A stretch of DNA of 64,000 nucleotides from the NCBI RefSeq assembly GCF_012641745.1, contig NZ_WEHZ01000010.1, positions 1 through 64,000 of the forward strand, given 5' to 3'. The stretch is from Pseudoalteromonas peptidolytica (lineage in GTDB: Bacteria > Pseudomonadota > Gammaproteobacteria > Enterobacterales > Alteromonadaceae). The position numbers and the translations under genes are program-made. Below, in pieces: positions 1-7,314 of this stretch. Every line of letters begins with the position of its first letter. Positions within the stretch are counted from its first letter, which is position 1. Below the pieces are notes generated by a model. The model had not been told where the DNA came from and did not search any database. It was given only the letters and a program-made list of their open reading frames with translations.

Positions 1-176
1 CGATACTGTCGCAACCAACCTTCCTTCGACTCGCCATAGAGCTGGATATCCTGCCAACCTTCAGCACCTGCCATGATGGCGCTAATAACAAGGAAAATGA
101 CATCAACTAAGTCGTGCTTTTTGTTAATATCAGAGCGAGTTTCTTCTACAACTGTAAGGTGTTCAATCAGGTTCAT
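1..176 (-). CDS. ISAs1 family transposase, N-terminal part
   Basis: The first 58 codons of a DDE transposase, cut by the window edge. The translation begins MNLIEHLTVVEETRSDINKK and continues through a hydrophobic ISAIMAGAEGW stretch to WLRQY. That arrangement (a short leader, a D-x-R/N-KKHDLxD segment, a GW-x-x-I segment and WLRQY) matches the associated N-terminal domain of ISAs1-type transposases. The catalytic DDE residues would lie beyond the window. The protein would cut and rejoin the ends of its own element. Confidence 0.78.
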   Translation of the reverse strand, partial: MNLIEHLTVVEETRSDINKKHDLVDVIFLVISAIMAGAEGWQDIQLYGESKEGWLRQY

Positions 177-244
177 TGGTTGCGCCTAGCAATGGGATTG
201 GCGCTATTTGATCATAAATTAGCTAAAAGTGCGATCCCGCCCTG
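1..244 (-). mobile_element. ISAs1-like insertion sequence, end fragment
   Basis: This is one terminal part of an insertion sequence; the rest lies beyond the left edge. Read on the minus strand, it starts at 244 with CAGGGCGGGATCGCAC, which fits the CAGGG ends typical of the ISAs1 family. The transposase start follows 68 bases later. The boundary is sharp because the hsdM reading frame is intact up to base 245 and loses similarity exactly where CAGGG begins. The other end and the target duplication are outside the window, so family and boundary are inferred from this end and the transposase N-terminus. Confidence 0.72.
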
Positions 245-424
245 TTTTTCAGCCTGTGTAACAACAGCGTCTTTTGATTCTTCTAATACACACTCAAGGC
301 GACGTAGAAGAGTAAAAGGTAAAATAACGCGACCATATTGAGATTGCTTAAAGTCACCGCGAAGTAAATCAGCTACTGACCAGATAAAAGCAGCGGTTTG
401 AGAGAAATTTGTGTTCGTTGTCAT
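245..424 (-). pseudogene. hsdM: Type I restriction-modification methyltransferase subunit HsdM, 5' fragment interrupted by IS
   Basis: Sixty codons starting at 424 (ATG, with GGAAG upstream) encode [20 protein letters not shown] and continue through an [27 protein letters not shown] segment to [10 protein letters not shown]. This is the N-terminal helical region of HsdM subunits, which assemble with HsdS to methylate adenine at a bipartite site. The frame runs directly into the insertion sequence at 244 and ends a few codons inside it (VTQAEK, then IS-derived residues). The DNA-binding and SAM-binding regions are therefore separated from the start, and the gene is probably inactive. Whether the remainder of hsdM, hsdS and hsdR survives to the left cannot be seen. 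Confidence 0.8.
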
Positions 425-847
425 TTTAGTCTTCCAAAAGTAGTTGCCATCTACAGCGCTACTTATCAATGTATTTTGGAATTACGCCCTTATTGAAAGC
501 GGCATAACCCTGTAATTCTTTTATTTGTTACCAATGTACGCCTTGAATTACTGGGCGGATATTGGTTCAGGTGTATTTAGGTAGGGAACATAATTAGGCA
601 CAGATGAACTTAATCAAGTTTGGCTCAGCGATACCATTATTTAGTGATGAGTTTGAGATAATTTATATTTCAATGAAACGGTTTATCTATGTCCCTATAT
701 CACCCTTTTAAATTCTATTTTTGCTTTCTATTTTAGCCTTATTTCAGCGAAGCACTTGTAGGCGTCTAACGACTACGAAAGTGCTTTCAAAAGCTAGCAT
801 TTTTGAGACAATTTGTCAGTAACTTAATGTTAAGAAAGGTGATTTTT
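425..847. other. Intergenic region, with one long hairpin
   Basis: No convincing gene lies here. It should hold divergent promoters for the hsdM fragment and the small gene at 848. A long imperfect hairpin covers about 750-785: AGCACTT (751-757) pairs with AAGTGCT (779-785), and an inner GTAG pairs with CTAC. It lies about 60 bases upstream of the start at 848, so it may be a leader structure or an old terminator. Confidence 0.5.
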
Positions 848-1111
848 ATGGGGTTATTTAGCTTCTTGTTTGGTTCTGACGATTCAGTTTCTAATAGTGA
901 GCCAAGTGTAAATGTAGATGGTTCACCAATGTGTGGCAGTGTTGATATCAATGGAAATCCATATGGGGTGACATCTACAGATGATGGTATCGATCATAAC
1001 TCGTGCTTTGATAATGATTTTTCTAGTTCGGATACCTTTGACACCTTTGACACCTTTGACACCTTTGACACCTTTGATGATTCAAGTTGTGGTGGGTTTG
1101 ATGATTGGTAG
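848..1111 (+). CDS. Small acidic hypothetical protein with TFD repeats
   Basis: Predicted 87-residue protein of unknown function. The start at 848 was chosen over an upstream ATG at 803 because AAAGGTG sits just before it. The N-terminus MGLFSFLFGS is hydrophobic and glycine-containing. The middle (SPMCGSVDINGNPYGVTS) is polar. The C-terminal part is Asp/Ser-rich, carries five tandem Thr-Phe-Asp triplets at about residues 62-76, and ends with CGGFDDW. There are three cysteines. No close family is recognised. It stands alone between the interrupted hsdM and another orphan, in a region with accessory character. Confidence 0.6.
   Translation: MGLFSFLFGSDDSVSNSEPSVNVDGSPMCGSVDINGNPYGVTSTDDGIDHNSCFDNDFSSSDTFDTFDTFDTFDTFDDSSCGGFDDW
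1034..1078 (+). repeat. Five 9-bp tandem repeats encoding Thr-Phe-Asp
   Basis: The unit ACCTTTGAC is repeated five times in frame; the last copy ends in T. Perfect 9-bp repeats inside a gene can gain or lose units by replication slippage without breaking the frame. Confidence 0.9.
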
Positions 1112-1380
1112 GTAAAGCATAATCTTGATTTATTTTTTGTTTTTTTTATTTGTAAGATGACTTCACCGACGCTTGAGGTATGAGTCATCTGGTGTGCGCC
1201 TAAATATATAGCCAGCTCTGACTACTAGGGAAAACACACCAAGGAAAGCCGAGATTCGAGTGCTAGCCACTTTAGACTTCAGCGTGAACGTGACGCTTAC
1301 AAATGAGAAAATATGATGAATAGCAGCTAATTACCTTAGCATGAACCTTGTTACTGATAGGCCAACTACTATGAGTAACA

Positions 1381-1815
1381 ATGATGACAGATACAATTGA
1401 GTTTTTTAAACGCTACACGCGCCAATCACGAAGTCCTTGGGCAGATGTTTCACGCGTGGTTATGATGTTTCAACCTGAGTCGAAACAAGGCATTTACCTG
1501 CACTTGGGTGAGTCGGGCATTAACGGTGTTTCTCTCAGTAAAGATTTACAGTCTAGACTACCAAAGGCTTTACAAAGCCAATATATTGAAGCGAGTGATA
1601 TAGAGGTTATATTACATGTATTTGAGACAGAGATCTCAGAATACTGTAATGATAACGTAAGCACTAAAGCTTTCAAACGAATATTCTTGGTAGATCAGCA
1701 AGGGTTCTTTTCTGATGCGTGTAAAGCCGTATGGAAGAAATCATATCAGCAATTTTTGGCTAGTTTGAGGGCGTTCAGAATTCTGTGTCAGCCTAAATTT
1801 CAGATAAAAAAATAG
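1381..1815 (+). CDS. Hypothetical protein, 144 residues
   Basis: An open frame of 144 codons beginning MMTDTIEFFKRYTRQSRSPW and ending with a basic KFQIKK tail. It has no signal peptide or membrane segment, and no family is recognised. The translation looks protein-like, with alternating hydrophobic and charged residues and a Trp/Phe-rich second half. There is no strong ribosome-binding site at 1381, so the start is uncertain. The stop codon lies inside a bidirectional terminator shared with ybaB. It occupies the place where recR usually follows ybaB in related bacteria, but it is not RecR: it has no zinc finger or TOPRIM motifs. Confidence 0.6.
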   Translation: MMTDTIEFFKRYTRQSRSPWADVSRVVMMFQPESKQGIYLHLGESGINGVSLSKDLQSRLPKALQSQYIEASDIEVILHVFETEISEYCNDNVSTKAFKRIFLVDQQGFFSDACKAVWKKSYQQFLASLRAFRILCQPKFQIKK

Positions 1816-1835
1816 CGCCTAAAGGCGCTATTTTT
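1806..1835. terminator. Bidirectional terminator
   Basis: AAAATAGCGCC (1809-1819) pairs with GGCGCTATTTT (1824-1834) around a TAAA-type loop, with A and T runs on both sides. It serves the + gene at 1381 and the converging apt-dnaX-ybaB operon. Confidence 0.85.
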
Positions 1836-1848
1836 AAAGGATTCTAAA

Positions 1849-2175
1849 TTAGAACGGCATTTTGAAGCCTGGAGGCATTTGCATGCCGCCGGTAACTTCT
1901 GACATGCGCTTTTGTGTTTCTTCACCTACACGACGGACAGCGTCGTTTACCGCAGCGGCAAGTAGGTCTTCAATCATGTCTTTGTCGTCTTCCATAAGGC
2001 TCTCGTCGATCTCAACGCGACGTACGTTGTGGCTACCAAGCATAGTGACTTTTACCAAGCCTGCACCTGCTTCACCAGTGACTTCTAAGCTTTTGATTTC
2101 TTCTTGGGCTTTTTCCATGCGCTCTTGCATTTGCTGCGCTTGTTTCATGATGTTGCCCATTCCGCCTTTAAACAT
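1849..2175 (-). CDS. ybaB: Nucleoid-associated protein YbaB/EbfC family
   Basis: A 108-residue protein of the YbaB/EbfC family, small dimeric DNA-binding proteins of the nucleoid. The sequence shows the family pattern: a short Gly/Met N-terminus ([20 protein letters not shown]), a charged helix ([20 protein letters not shown]), a [15 protein letters not shown] strand segment, and a C-terminal helix followed by a Met/Pro-rich tail ([13 protein letters not shown]). Length is normal. It is the last gene of apt-dnaX-ybaB and ends before the shared terminator at 1806-1835. The usual next gene, recR, is not here. Confidence 0.95.
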   Translation of the reverse strand: MFKGGMGNIMKQAQQMQERMEKAQEEIKSLEVTGEAGAGLVKVTMLGSHNVRRVEIDESLMEDDKDMIEDLLAAAVNDAVRRVGEETQKRMSEVTGGMQMPPGFKMPF

Positions 2176-2238
2176 ATTCTGCTCTCTTATACTTCAATTT
2201 GGTTTACTGTGATAAAAGATAAGGGCTAACGCCCCTAA

Positions 2239-4536
2239 TTACAATGCTTGGACGCTATTTTCATCCAGCATTGCGTCAAATTCTTGAACAAATGCGCTGA
2301 CGAGTGGATCTTCGCGCATTGCTGTTTTTGCTTGCATCAATCTATGCTCATCAAGCTGCTGCTGCACTAAAAACGGAGTACTGCTTAGTGCTTCTATGTA
2401 ATTAATTTCCAGCGATACTGGCTTCTCTAACAAAGCACTGAGGCTTTCAGTTAATTTTTCTCTCAAAACTCCAGAGTCTAAGTGCTGTTGACTTGCATCT
2501 ACTTGCAGTTGCACCTGCTCGCCTTCTTGCGTAAACACGCTGTGAAGTGCATATTGACGAATGCGCCCGCCTAGTTGCATTTTTTCAATCATATTTGCCC
2601 AATCATCACTTTGGTATGCAAATTTAATGTCGCTAATTGGGCTGACAAAGTTCTCCGGAGCTGGAATTTCAACTTGTGTCTTTTGCTCATTATCATCATG
2701 TTTTACAGGTGATAACTGCTCAAGCAATTCCGGCGCTAGATTTTCTGTGATTGGTCGATGACGCGCCTGGAACGCCTCTTTCTTTGGCTTTTTTATTACC
2801 GGACGAGGCTCAACCGTTTGCGCTACCTGTGGCTCGACATGCACATTCTCCATAACCGCAGGCTTTGGCATTTGCATGGGCGCACTCGGCGCCTCAGACT
2901 TTTTTACCTCACCATCGGCTCCCACCAATTTACCAGCACCTGAGATGTTGCGATTTTTCAAAATCCTCGCTATAGCAGACTGCGCTTGGCTTTGTTGCTC
3001 TGACACCGGGGTACTTGCAGGAGATGTTACTGACTCTACCGTATCATCTGATGATGACAATATCGCTTGTTCGCTTTGTTGTTCATCTGGTGCTGGTGAA
3101 AAAGTACTACTTGCAGACTGATACTCTGGTTGTGGCGTTACAACCTGCTCTTGAAAGCCTTGCGCTACGGCCTGTGACATCACGCTATCATATTGGCTTG
3201 CTATCTGTGTTTCGTCAGCTTCAGGTTGTGAGCTTGGCCCCACGGGTGCTGATGATATTGGCGCTTGGGGTGTGGCTGGTGGCAAAGTCGGTGCAGGTGC
3301 AACTGGTGCAGTACCCTGCTGGCTCTGTGGTGCGCTTGCAACCGAGGTATTTTCAGCCGTTGGCTTTTTTAAAAGTTCACGCAGGTTGCCTACTTTATTT
3401 GGCTTTGCCTCTTTCTGCGATGCAGACGGCATGTTGCTCATACTAACGTGACTTTCTTTTTCAAACGCCATGAGGCGTAACATCACCATTTCAAAGCCAA
3501 GTTTAGGTTCTGGTGCCCATTTTAGGTCTTTTTTACCATTTAACAGTAATTGGTACAGTAGTTGACCTTGTTGCGGCGCTAGCTGCTCTGCAAATAACTT
3601 GATATCGTTATTATCAAAATTTGATAGACGTGCAGCACTAGGCACTAGCTGCGCTAATTGAATAACGTGCAAAAGTGCGATCAAGTCGTCTAGCACACTG
3701 ACAAAATTACCATTTTGTCGCGCTATTCTTTCTATACCGTCAAGTAATGCTTCGCCATCGTGGCACAACACCGCAGACAGAAGAATAATCGCATGTGCGC
3801 TGTCCATTAGACCAAGCATGGACTGTACAGCTGGCAATGTTAAATTACCATTAGTTTGTGCTATACCTTGATCCGTGAGGCTAAGAGCGTCACGCATACT
3901 ACCGTCAGCGGCTTTTGAGAGCGTTTGTAACGCGCTAAGCTCAAACTCTATCTGCTCCATTGGCAGTATTTTTTGCAGCTGCTCAACAATTTGGTCTTGT
4001 GTCATCGCATTGAGGTTAAATTGCAAGCAGCGAGATAAAATCGTTACTGGTAGCTTTTGCGGATCCGTTGTGGCCAGCAAAAACTTTACGTGTTCGGGCG
4101 GCTCTTCTAACGTTTTTAGTAGCGCATTAAAACTATGCTTAGATAGCATATGCACTTCATCGATAAGGTAAACTTTAAATCGGCCACGAGTCGGTGCGTA
4201 CTGTACGTTGTCTAAAATCTCTCTGGTGTCTTCAACTTTGGTTCTAGACGCGGCATCAATCTCGATTAAATCGATAAACTTGCCACTTTCAATCTCAGTA
4301 CACGCACTACACTGACCACAAGGCGTTGAAGTCACGCCTTGTTCGCAGTTTAAGCTTTTAGCGAAGATCCTAGCAATCGTTGTTTTGCCCACACCTCGTG
4401 TTCCTGTGAATAAATAGGCATGGTGTAGACGCTTTTCATTAAGTGCGTTTACTAGAGCTTGCTTTACATGCTCCTGCCCCATTAATTCGTGGAAATTTTG
4501 TGGACGCCATTTACGCGCCAGAACCTGATAGCTCAT
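2239..4536 (-). CDS. dnaX: DNA polymerase III subunit tau (and possibly gamma by frameshift)
   Basis: The 765-residue clamp-loader ATPase that loads the sliding clamp and, as tau, links polymerase cores and helicase. Visible motifs are Walker A GTRGVGKTT (45-53), four zinc cysteines at C64, C73, C76 and C79, Walker B LIDEVH (124-129) and the sensor/arginine-finger LSRC (167-170). Clamp-loader domains I-III end near residue 370. Then comes a long Pro/Ala/Gln-rich linker and a C-terminal polymerase-binding domain (about 620-765). Codons 389-391 form the slippery heptamer A AAA AAG, and the -1 frame meets a stop three codons later, which would give a gamma-like protein of 394 residues. The gene starts two bases after the apt stop. 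Confidence 0.96.
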   Translation of the reverse strand: MSYQVLARKWRPQNFHELMGQEHVKQALVNALNEKRLHHAYLFTGTRGVGKTTIARIFAKSLNCEQGVTSTPCGQCSACTEIESGKFIDLIEIDAASRTKVEDTREILDNVQYAPTRGRFKVYLIDEVHMLSKHSFNALLKTLEEPPEHVKFLLATTDPQKLPVTILSRCLQFNLNAMTQDQIVEQLQKILPMEQIEFELSALQTLSKAADGSMRDALSLTDQGIAQTNGNLTLPAVQSMLGLMDSAHAIILLSAVLCHDGEALLDGIERIARQNGNFVSVLDDLIALLHVIQLAQLVPSAARLSNFDNNDIKLFAEQLAPQQGQLLYQLLLNGKKDLKWAPEPKLGFEMVMLRLMAFEKESHVSMSNMPSASQKEAKPNKVGNLRELLKKPTAENTSVASAPQSQQGTAPVAPAPTLPPATPQAPISSAPVGPSSQPEADETQIASQYDSVMSQAVAQGFQEQVVTPQPEYQSASSTFSPAPDEQQSEQAILSSSDDTVESVTSPASTPVSEQQSQAQSAIARILKNRNISGAGKLVGADGEVKKSEAPSAPMQMPKPAVMENVHVEPQVAQTVEPRPVIKKPKKEAFQARHRPITENLAPELLEQLSPVKHDDNEQKTQVEIPAPENFVSPISDIKFAYQSDDWANMIEKMQLGGRIRQYALHSVFTQEGEQVQLQVDASQQHLDSGVLREKLTESLSALLEKPVSLEINYIEALSSTPFLVQQQLDEHRLMQAKTAMREDPLVSAFVQEFDAMLDENSVQAL
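3353..3370 (-). promoter_or_regulatory. dnaX: Candidate programmed -1 ribosomal frameshift site in dnaX
   Basis: On the coding (minus) strand, bases 3370-3364 read A AAA AAG in frame, the same heptamer class used by Escherichia coli dnaX. After a -1 slip the next codons are GCC AAC GGC and then TGA (3355-3353). The product would be residues 1-391 plus Ala-Asn-Gly, ending just after domain III, as gamma does. No clear upstream Shine-Dalgarno stimulator or strong downstream stem-loop was seen by eye, so efficiency is unknown. Confidence 0.6.
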
Positions 4537-4538
4537 GC

Positions 4539-5084
4539 TTATTCGCCTTCGAACTCTACTAAAGAGAGAATGTTGATCCCAAGATCTTGGATTTTCTTTT
4601 CACCACCAAGCTCTGGTAACGAAATAACAAACGCCGCGTCAGTCGCTTCACCACCTAGACGCTTAACTAATTTTGCGGTTGCTTCAATAGTACCACCTGT
4701 TGCTAATAAGTCGTCAACTAATAGTACTTTATCACCCGCTTCAATGGCGTCAGCGTGTAGCTCTAGGATATCTTCGCCATACTCCAGTTGATAAGATTGG
4801 CTGATCACCTCGCGTGGCAATTTCCCTGGCTTACGTACTGGAATAAATGGAATGCCAAGCGCATAAGCAAGCGGCGCTCCAAAAATAAAGCCTCGTGACT
4901 CGGTACCAATTATCTTAGTAAATCCACCATCTTTATATGCAGCAATGAATGCGTCGATGGTTGCTTTAAATGCAGCTGGCTCTGCTAGCAGTGAAGTAAC
5001 ATCGCGGAACATGATCCCAGGTTTTGGATAGTTTGGAACCGTTGCGATACTATTTTTGATTAATGACATATTCTCTGTCGTCAT
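4539..5084 (-). CDS. apt: Adenine phosphoribosyltransferase
   Basis: Purine salvage enzyme making AMP from adenine and PRPP in the cytoplasm; 181 residues, normal length. The family N-terminus ([20 protein letters not shown]) and the PRPP-binding loop [12 protein letters not shown] (121-132) are present, as is the [14 protein letters not shown] segment (60-73). The start could also be the second Met (5069), since GAGA precedes it and the first ATG lacks a clear ribosome-binding site. It is the first gene of the operon with dnaX and ybaB, an arrangement common in gammaproteobacteria. Confidence 0.96.
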   Translation of the reverse strand: MTTENMSLIKNSIATVPNYPKPGIMFRDVTSLLAEPAAFKATIDAFIAAYKDGGFTKIIGTESRGFIFGAPLAYALGIPFIPVRKPGKLPREVISQSYQLEYGEDILELHADAIEAGDKVLLVDDLLATGGTIEATAKLVKRLGGEATDAAFVISLPELGGEKKIQDLGINILSLVEFEGE

Positions 5085-5286
5085 AATTACTGTGCTTTAA
5101 GTTTATTACAAAAGAGCCAGATTATAACAATTTTCTATCAGGTTGAAACCGACTGATTGATTTTACAGGTGAGGATGAGGAAAAAGCGAACAATTTAGCG
5201 CCGAAAAGGCGATGATAATGTGATTAATGTTCTAAGTCGCGCGGCCAGGATGAATCATTTACACTCGTATATTAAGCGCCGAGAGT

Positions 5287-5311
5287 CAAAAAAGGCTGCG
5301 AGTGCAGCCTT
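5287..5311 (-). terminator. Rho-independent terminator after the 39-codon gene
   Basis: AAGGCTGC (5292-5299) pairs with GCAGCCTT (5304-5311) over a GAGT loop. On the minus strand it is followed by a run of six T. It lies 14 bases beyond the stop of the small gene at 5325-5444 and would end a transcript coming from that gene and possibly from hvfABC. Confidence 0.85.
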
Positions 5312-5324
5312 ATGAATTGCGTGA

Positions 5325-5444
5325 TTAAACTACCGCTGTTGCCCAACCAAGAATAGCGTTTAGACAGCCAATTCCAACAAAAACAGCAACAAATGCAATA
5401 AAGTATTTTGCATTAAACGGATCTTTAAAGTCACCTTTAGACAT
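5325..5444 (-). CDS. 39-residue single-pass membrane peptide
   Basis: A short frame starting MSKGDFKDPFNAKYFIAF and ending in a hydrophobic helix (about residues 14-37: FIAFVAVFVGIGCLNAILGW). It has a charged N-terminus, one cysteine, and AAGGTAG as ribosome-binding site. A terminator follows directly after its stop, which supports it as a real gene end. It sits 123 bases after hvfC on the same strand, so it may belong to the copper-peptide operon or have its own promoter. No family is recognised and its function is unknown. Confidence 0.6.
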   Translation of the reverse strand: MSKGDFKDPFNAKYFIAFVAVFVGIGCLNAILGWATAVV

Positions 5445-5567
5445 AGATACTACCTTTAATTTTATAACTCGCACCACCAGTTAATATAGATGGTATTGAC
5501 CAGCGCCCTAGTCCGAGTTTAAGCACGACGAAAATCAGGCTGTATAATAGTCGATGTTACGCGTTGC

Positions 5568-6317
5568 TTAAAGGTTTTTCGTTTTGATAATGCCTAGTTT
5601 TGCCAATTCACCAAGGGTATGCAATGCTCCCTGAAATAGCTGCTCTTGACTAAATTGAGGCACTTGCTTGGCTATATCAGTAGTAATTTCATAAAGTTGC
5701 GCCCCACCGTTTGATTCAATAACAGATAGCATTAGTGCCGTCATTGGATTTAATGCGATAAACTGTACATCGTCTTCGTCGTCACGATATAGCGCAAAGC
5801 TAAAGGTTTGACCCTCTACTTTGTCCGGTTTAAAGGTCTCGCTTATCTGATGTACTGGGTATTGATAATGGGCAATTCGAGTGGTACTTGCTAAATAGAG
5901 GTTGGCATGTCGCAGCGCATCGGCATCGAGTGAATATTCATCCTGTGATTCTACTGTTGTGGCAACATCAAGTTCCAACCATTCATAGTGCGCAAGTTCA
6001 AGCATAAACTCAGGATCTGTTGCTGTGGGTTCATATTCGCCTTGTAAAAACAGCAGAAATTCTTGACTGATCTCCAGAAAATACGGTGATTTACAATGGT
6101 GTTTGACAAAGAACTGCCTGACTAAGGCAAGCCATTGTGTTGCTGGATACAAGCTCTTAAGTACAGGAAACGCACTACTCACAAACCCTTCTATATTATT
6201 GAAAAACAGCTCTTGATATATTTTTAAACGACGAGATTCAATACCACTAGGCGCTGGCTGGTTGTCAGGATCGCGAATGTACGCCATAAAAGCTTGCTGT
6301 GTTTCGACAAATGACAT
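5568..6317 (-). CDS. hvfC: HvfC/BufC-type partner of the MNIO enzyme (DUF2063)
   Basis: A 249-residue protein with the DUF2063 N-terminal helical domain (QAFMAYIRDPDNQPAPSG, then RRLKIYQELFFNNIEGF and SAFPVLKSLYP), followed by a mixed C-terminal half. In characterised systems this partner binds the precursor leader and helps the DUF692/MNIO oxidase act on cysteines. DUF2063 was once annotated as DNA-binding, but that is not its likely role here. The start is two bases after the hvfB stop, with AAGG upstream, so the two are translationally coupled. Function is assigned from family and context. Confidence 0.88.
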   Translation of the reverse strand: MSFVETQQAFMAYIRDPDNQPAPSGIESRRLKIYQELFFNNIEGFVSSAFPVLKSLYPATQWLALVRQFFVKHHCKSPYFLEISQEFLLFLQGEYEPTATDPEFMLELAHYEWLELDVATTVESQDEYSLDADALRHANLYLASTTRIAHYQYPVHQISETFKPDKVEGQTFSFALYRDDEDDVQFIALNPMTALMLSVIESNGGAQLYEITTDIAKQVPQFSQEQLFQGALHTLGELAKLGIIKTKNL

Positions 6318-6319
6318 GT

Positions 6320-7156
6320 TTATACCTTTTCTTCCACATTGAAATACTTAACTTGAATGGCTGATATTTGCCCTGCCTCAGCCAGTAATTCAGGCATAGG
6401 TGGAATATTAAAATCTCGTTCTAACAAAGTAGGAAATACGCCGTGTAGCTCATAGGCTCGATGCAGCAATTGCCATACAGGCGAAGATACTTCAGCACCA
6501 TGAGTGTCTACCAATAAATCATCAGCTTCCACAAAATGCCCTGCAATATGTCCGTATGTGATGCGCTCGGTTGGCATCGCTGCCAAAAACTGCTCCGCAT
6601 CATAACCATGATTAATAGAGTTAACGTAAATATTATTTACATCTAAAAGTAAGTCACAATCTGCTTCTTCTAATACCGCCAGCGTAAATTCTAACTCCGA
6701 CATTTCTTGACCTGGAGCGGCATAGTAAGAAACATTTTCTACCGCGATACGACGCTCAAGTATATCTTGAACTTTTTTGATCCGCTTTGCGGTATGGCGA
6801 ATAGCCTCCTCGGTAAACGGTATGGGCATAAGGTCATACATGTGACCGTCACCAGAGCAATAACTAAGATGTTCACTGTAGGTATGGATATTATGCTGCT
6901 TAAAAAATGTTTTAAGCTGTGATAGAAACTCGGTATCGAGCGGTGCGGGTGACCCCAAAGACAGGGATAAGCCATGGCAAATAAACGTGTGTGCTTGAGT
7001 TAGCGCTTGAAATTGCTTGGCTAACTTGCCACCAAATTTTATCCAGTTTTCTGGTGCAACTTCAAAAAAGTCAATTTGCGCGGGAGGGTTGTTTAACACA
7101 TCCTCAATCATTTCTCGACGTAGGCCAAGTCCTAAATTACCTAGCTTCGCTGCCAT
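6320..7156 (-). CDS. hvfB: HvfB/BufB-type multinuclear non-heme iron oxidase (MNIO, DUF692)
   Basis: A 278-residue TIM-barrel enzyme of the DUF692 family. These use two or three irons and oxygen to convert cysteines in a precursor peptide into copper-binding oxazolone/thioamide or thiooxazole groups. Expected metal-binding positions are visible: H61 in CHGLSLS, E95-H96 in YSEHLSY, E140-N141 in VENVSYY, D172 with N174-N175 in LLDVNNIYVN, H203 in YGHIAGH, D217 with H219 in VDTHG, and E246-D248 in LLERDFNIPP. Length is normal. The start has AGGTGAGAG upstream. It lies between the precursor hvfA and the partner hvfC, the HvfABC order. Confidence 0.93.
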   Translation of the reverse strand: MAAKLGNLGLGLRREMIEDVLNNPPAQIDFFEVAPENWIKFGGKLAKQFQALTQAHTFICHGLSLSLGSPAPLDTEFLSQLKTFFKQHNIHTYSEHLSYCSGDGHMYDLMPIPFTEEAIRHTAKRIKKVQDILERRIAVENVSYYAAPGQEMSELEFTLAVLEEADCDLLLDVNNIYVNSINHGYDAEQFLAAMPTERITYGHIAGHFVEADDLLVDTHGAEVSSPVWQLLHRAYELHGVFPTLLERDFNIPPMPELLAEAGQISAIQVKYFNVEEKV

Positions 7157-7249
7157 TTACTCTCACCTTAGTGATTACTGTTGACGGATATAATACTGAA
7201 AAGCTAAAACAATTTCTGTGGTGATGTTTTGCTTAGTCTGAGGTACATC

Positions 7250-7281
7250 ATGGCACAGCTCATCAAAATCCACTGTGCCAT
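7250..7281 (-). promoter_or_regulatory. Stem-loop between hvfA and hvfB
   Basis: ATGGCACAG (7250-7258) pairs perfectly with CTGTGCCAT (7273-7281) around a 14-base loop, in the 158-base gap between hvfA and hvfB. No T-run follows on the minus strand, so it is not a standard terminator. It could protect the hvfA message or reduce read-through so that more precursor than enzyme is made (inference). Confidence 0.55.
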
Positions 7282-7314
7282 AAGGTAGGGTTAAGTGTGT
7301 TTTATAACCAGTAA

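Noticed and set aside
750..785. Integron attC-like hairpin (contains GTCTAAC)
   Set aside because: No matching GTTRRRY partner core and no cassette structure; better explained as a simple leader or terminator hairpin.
1155..1190. Inverted repeat AGATGACT/AGTCATCT as a terminator
   Set aside because: No T-run follows on either strand; the T-rich stretch lies before it on the + strand.
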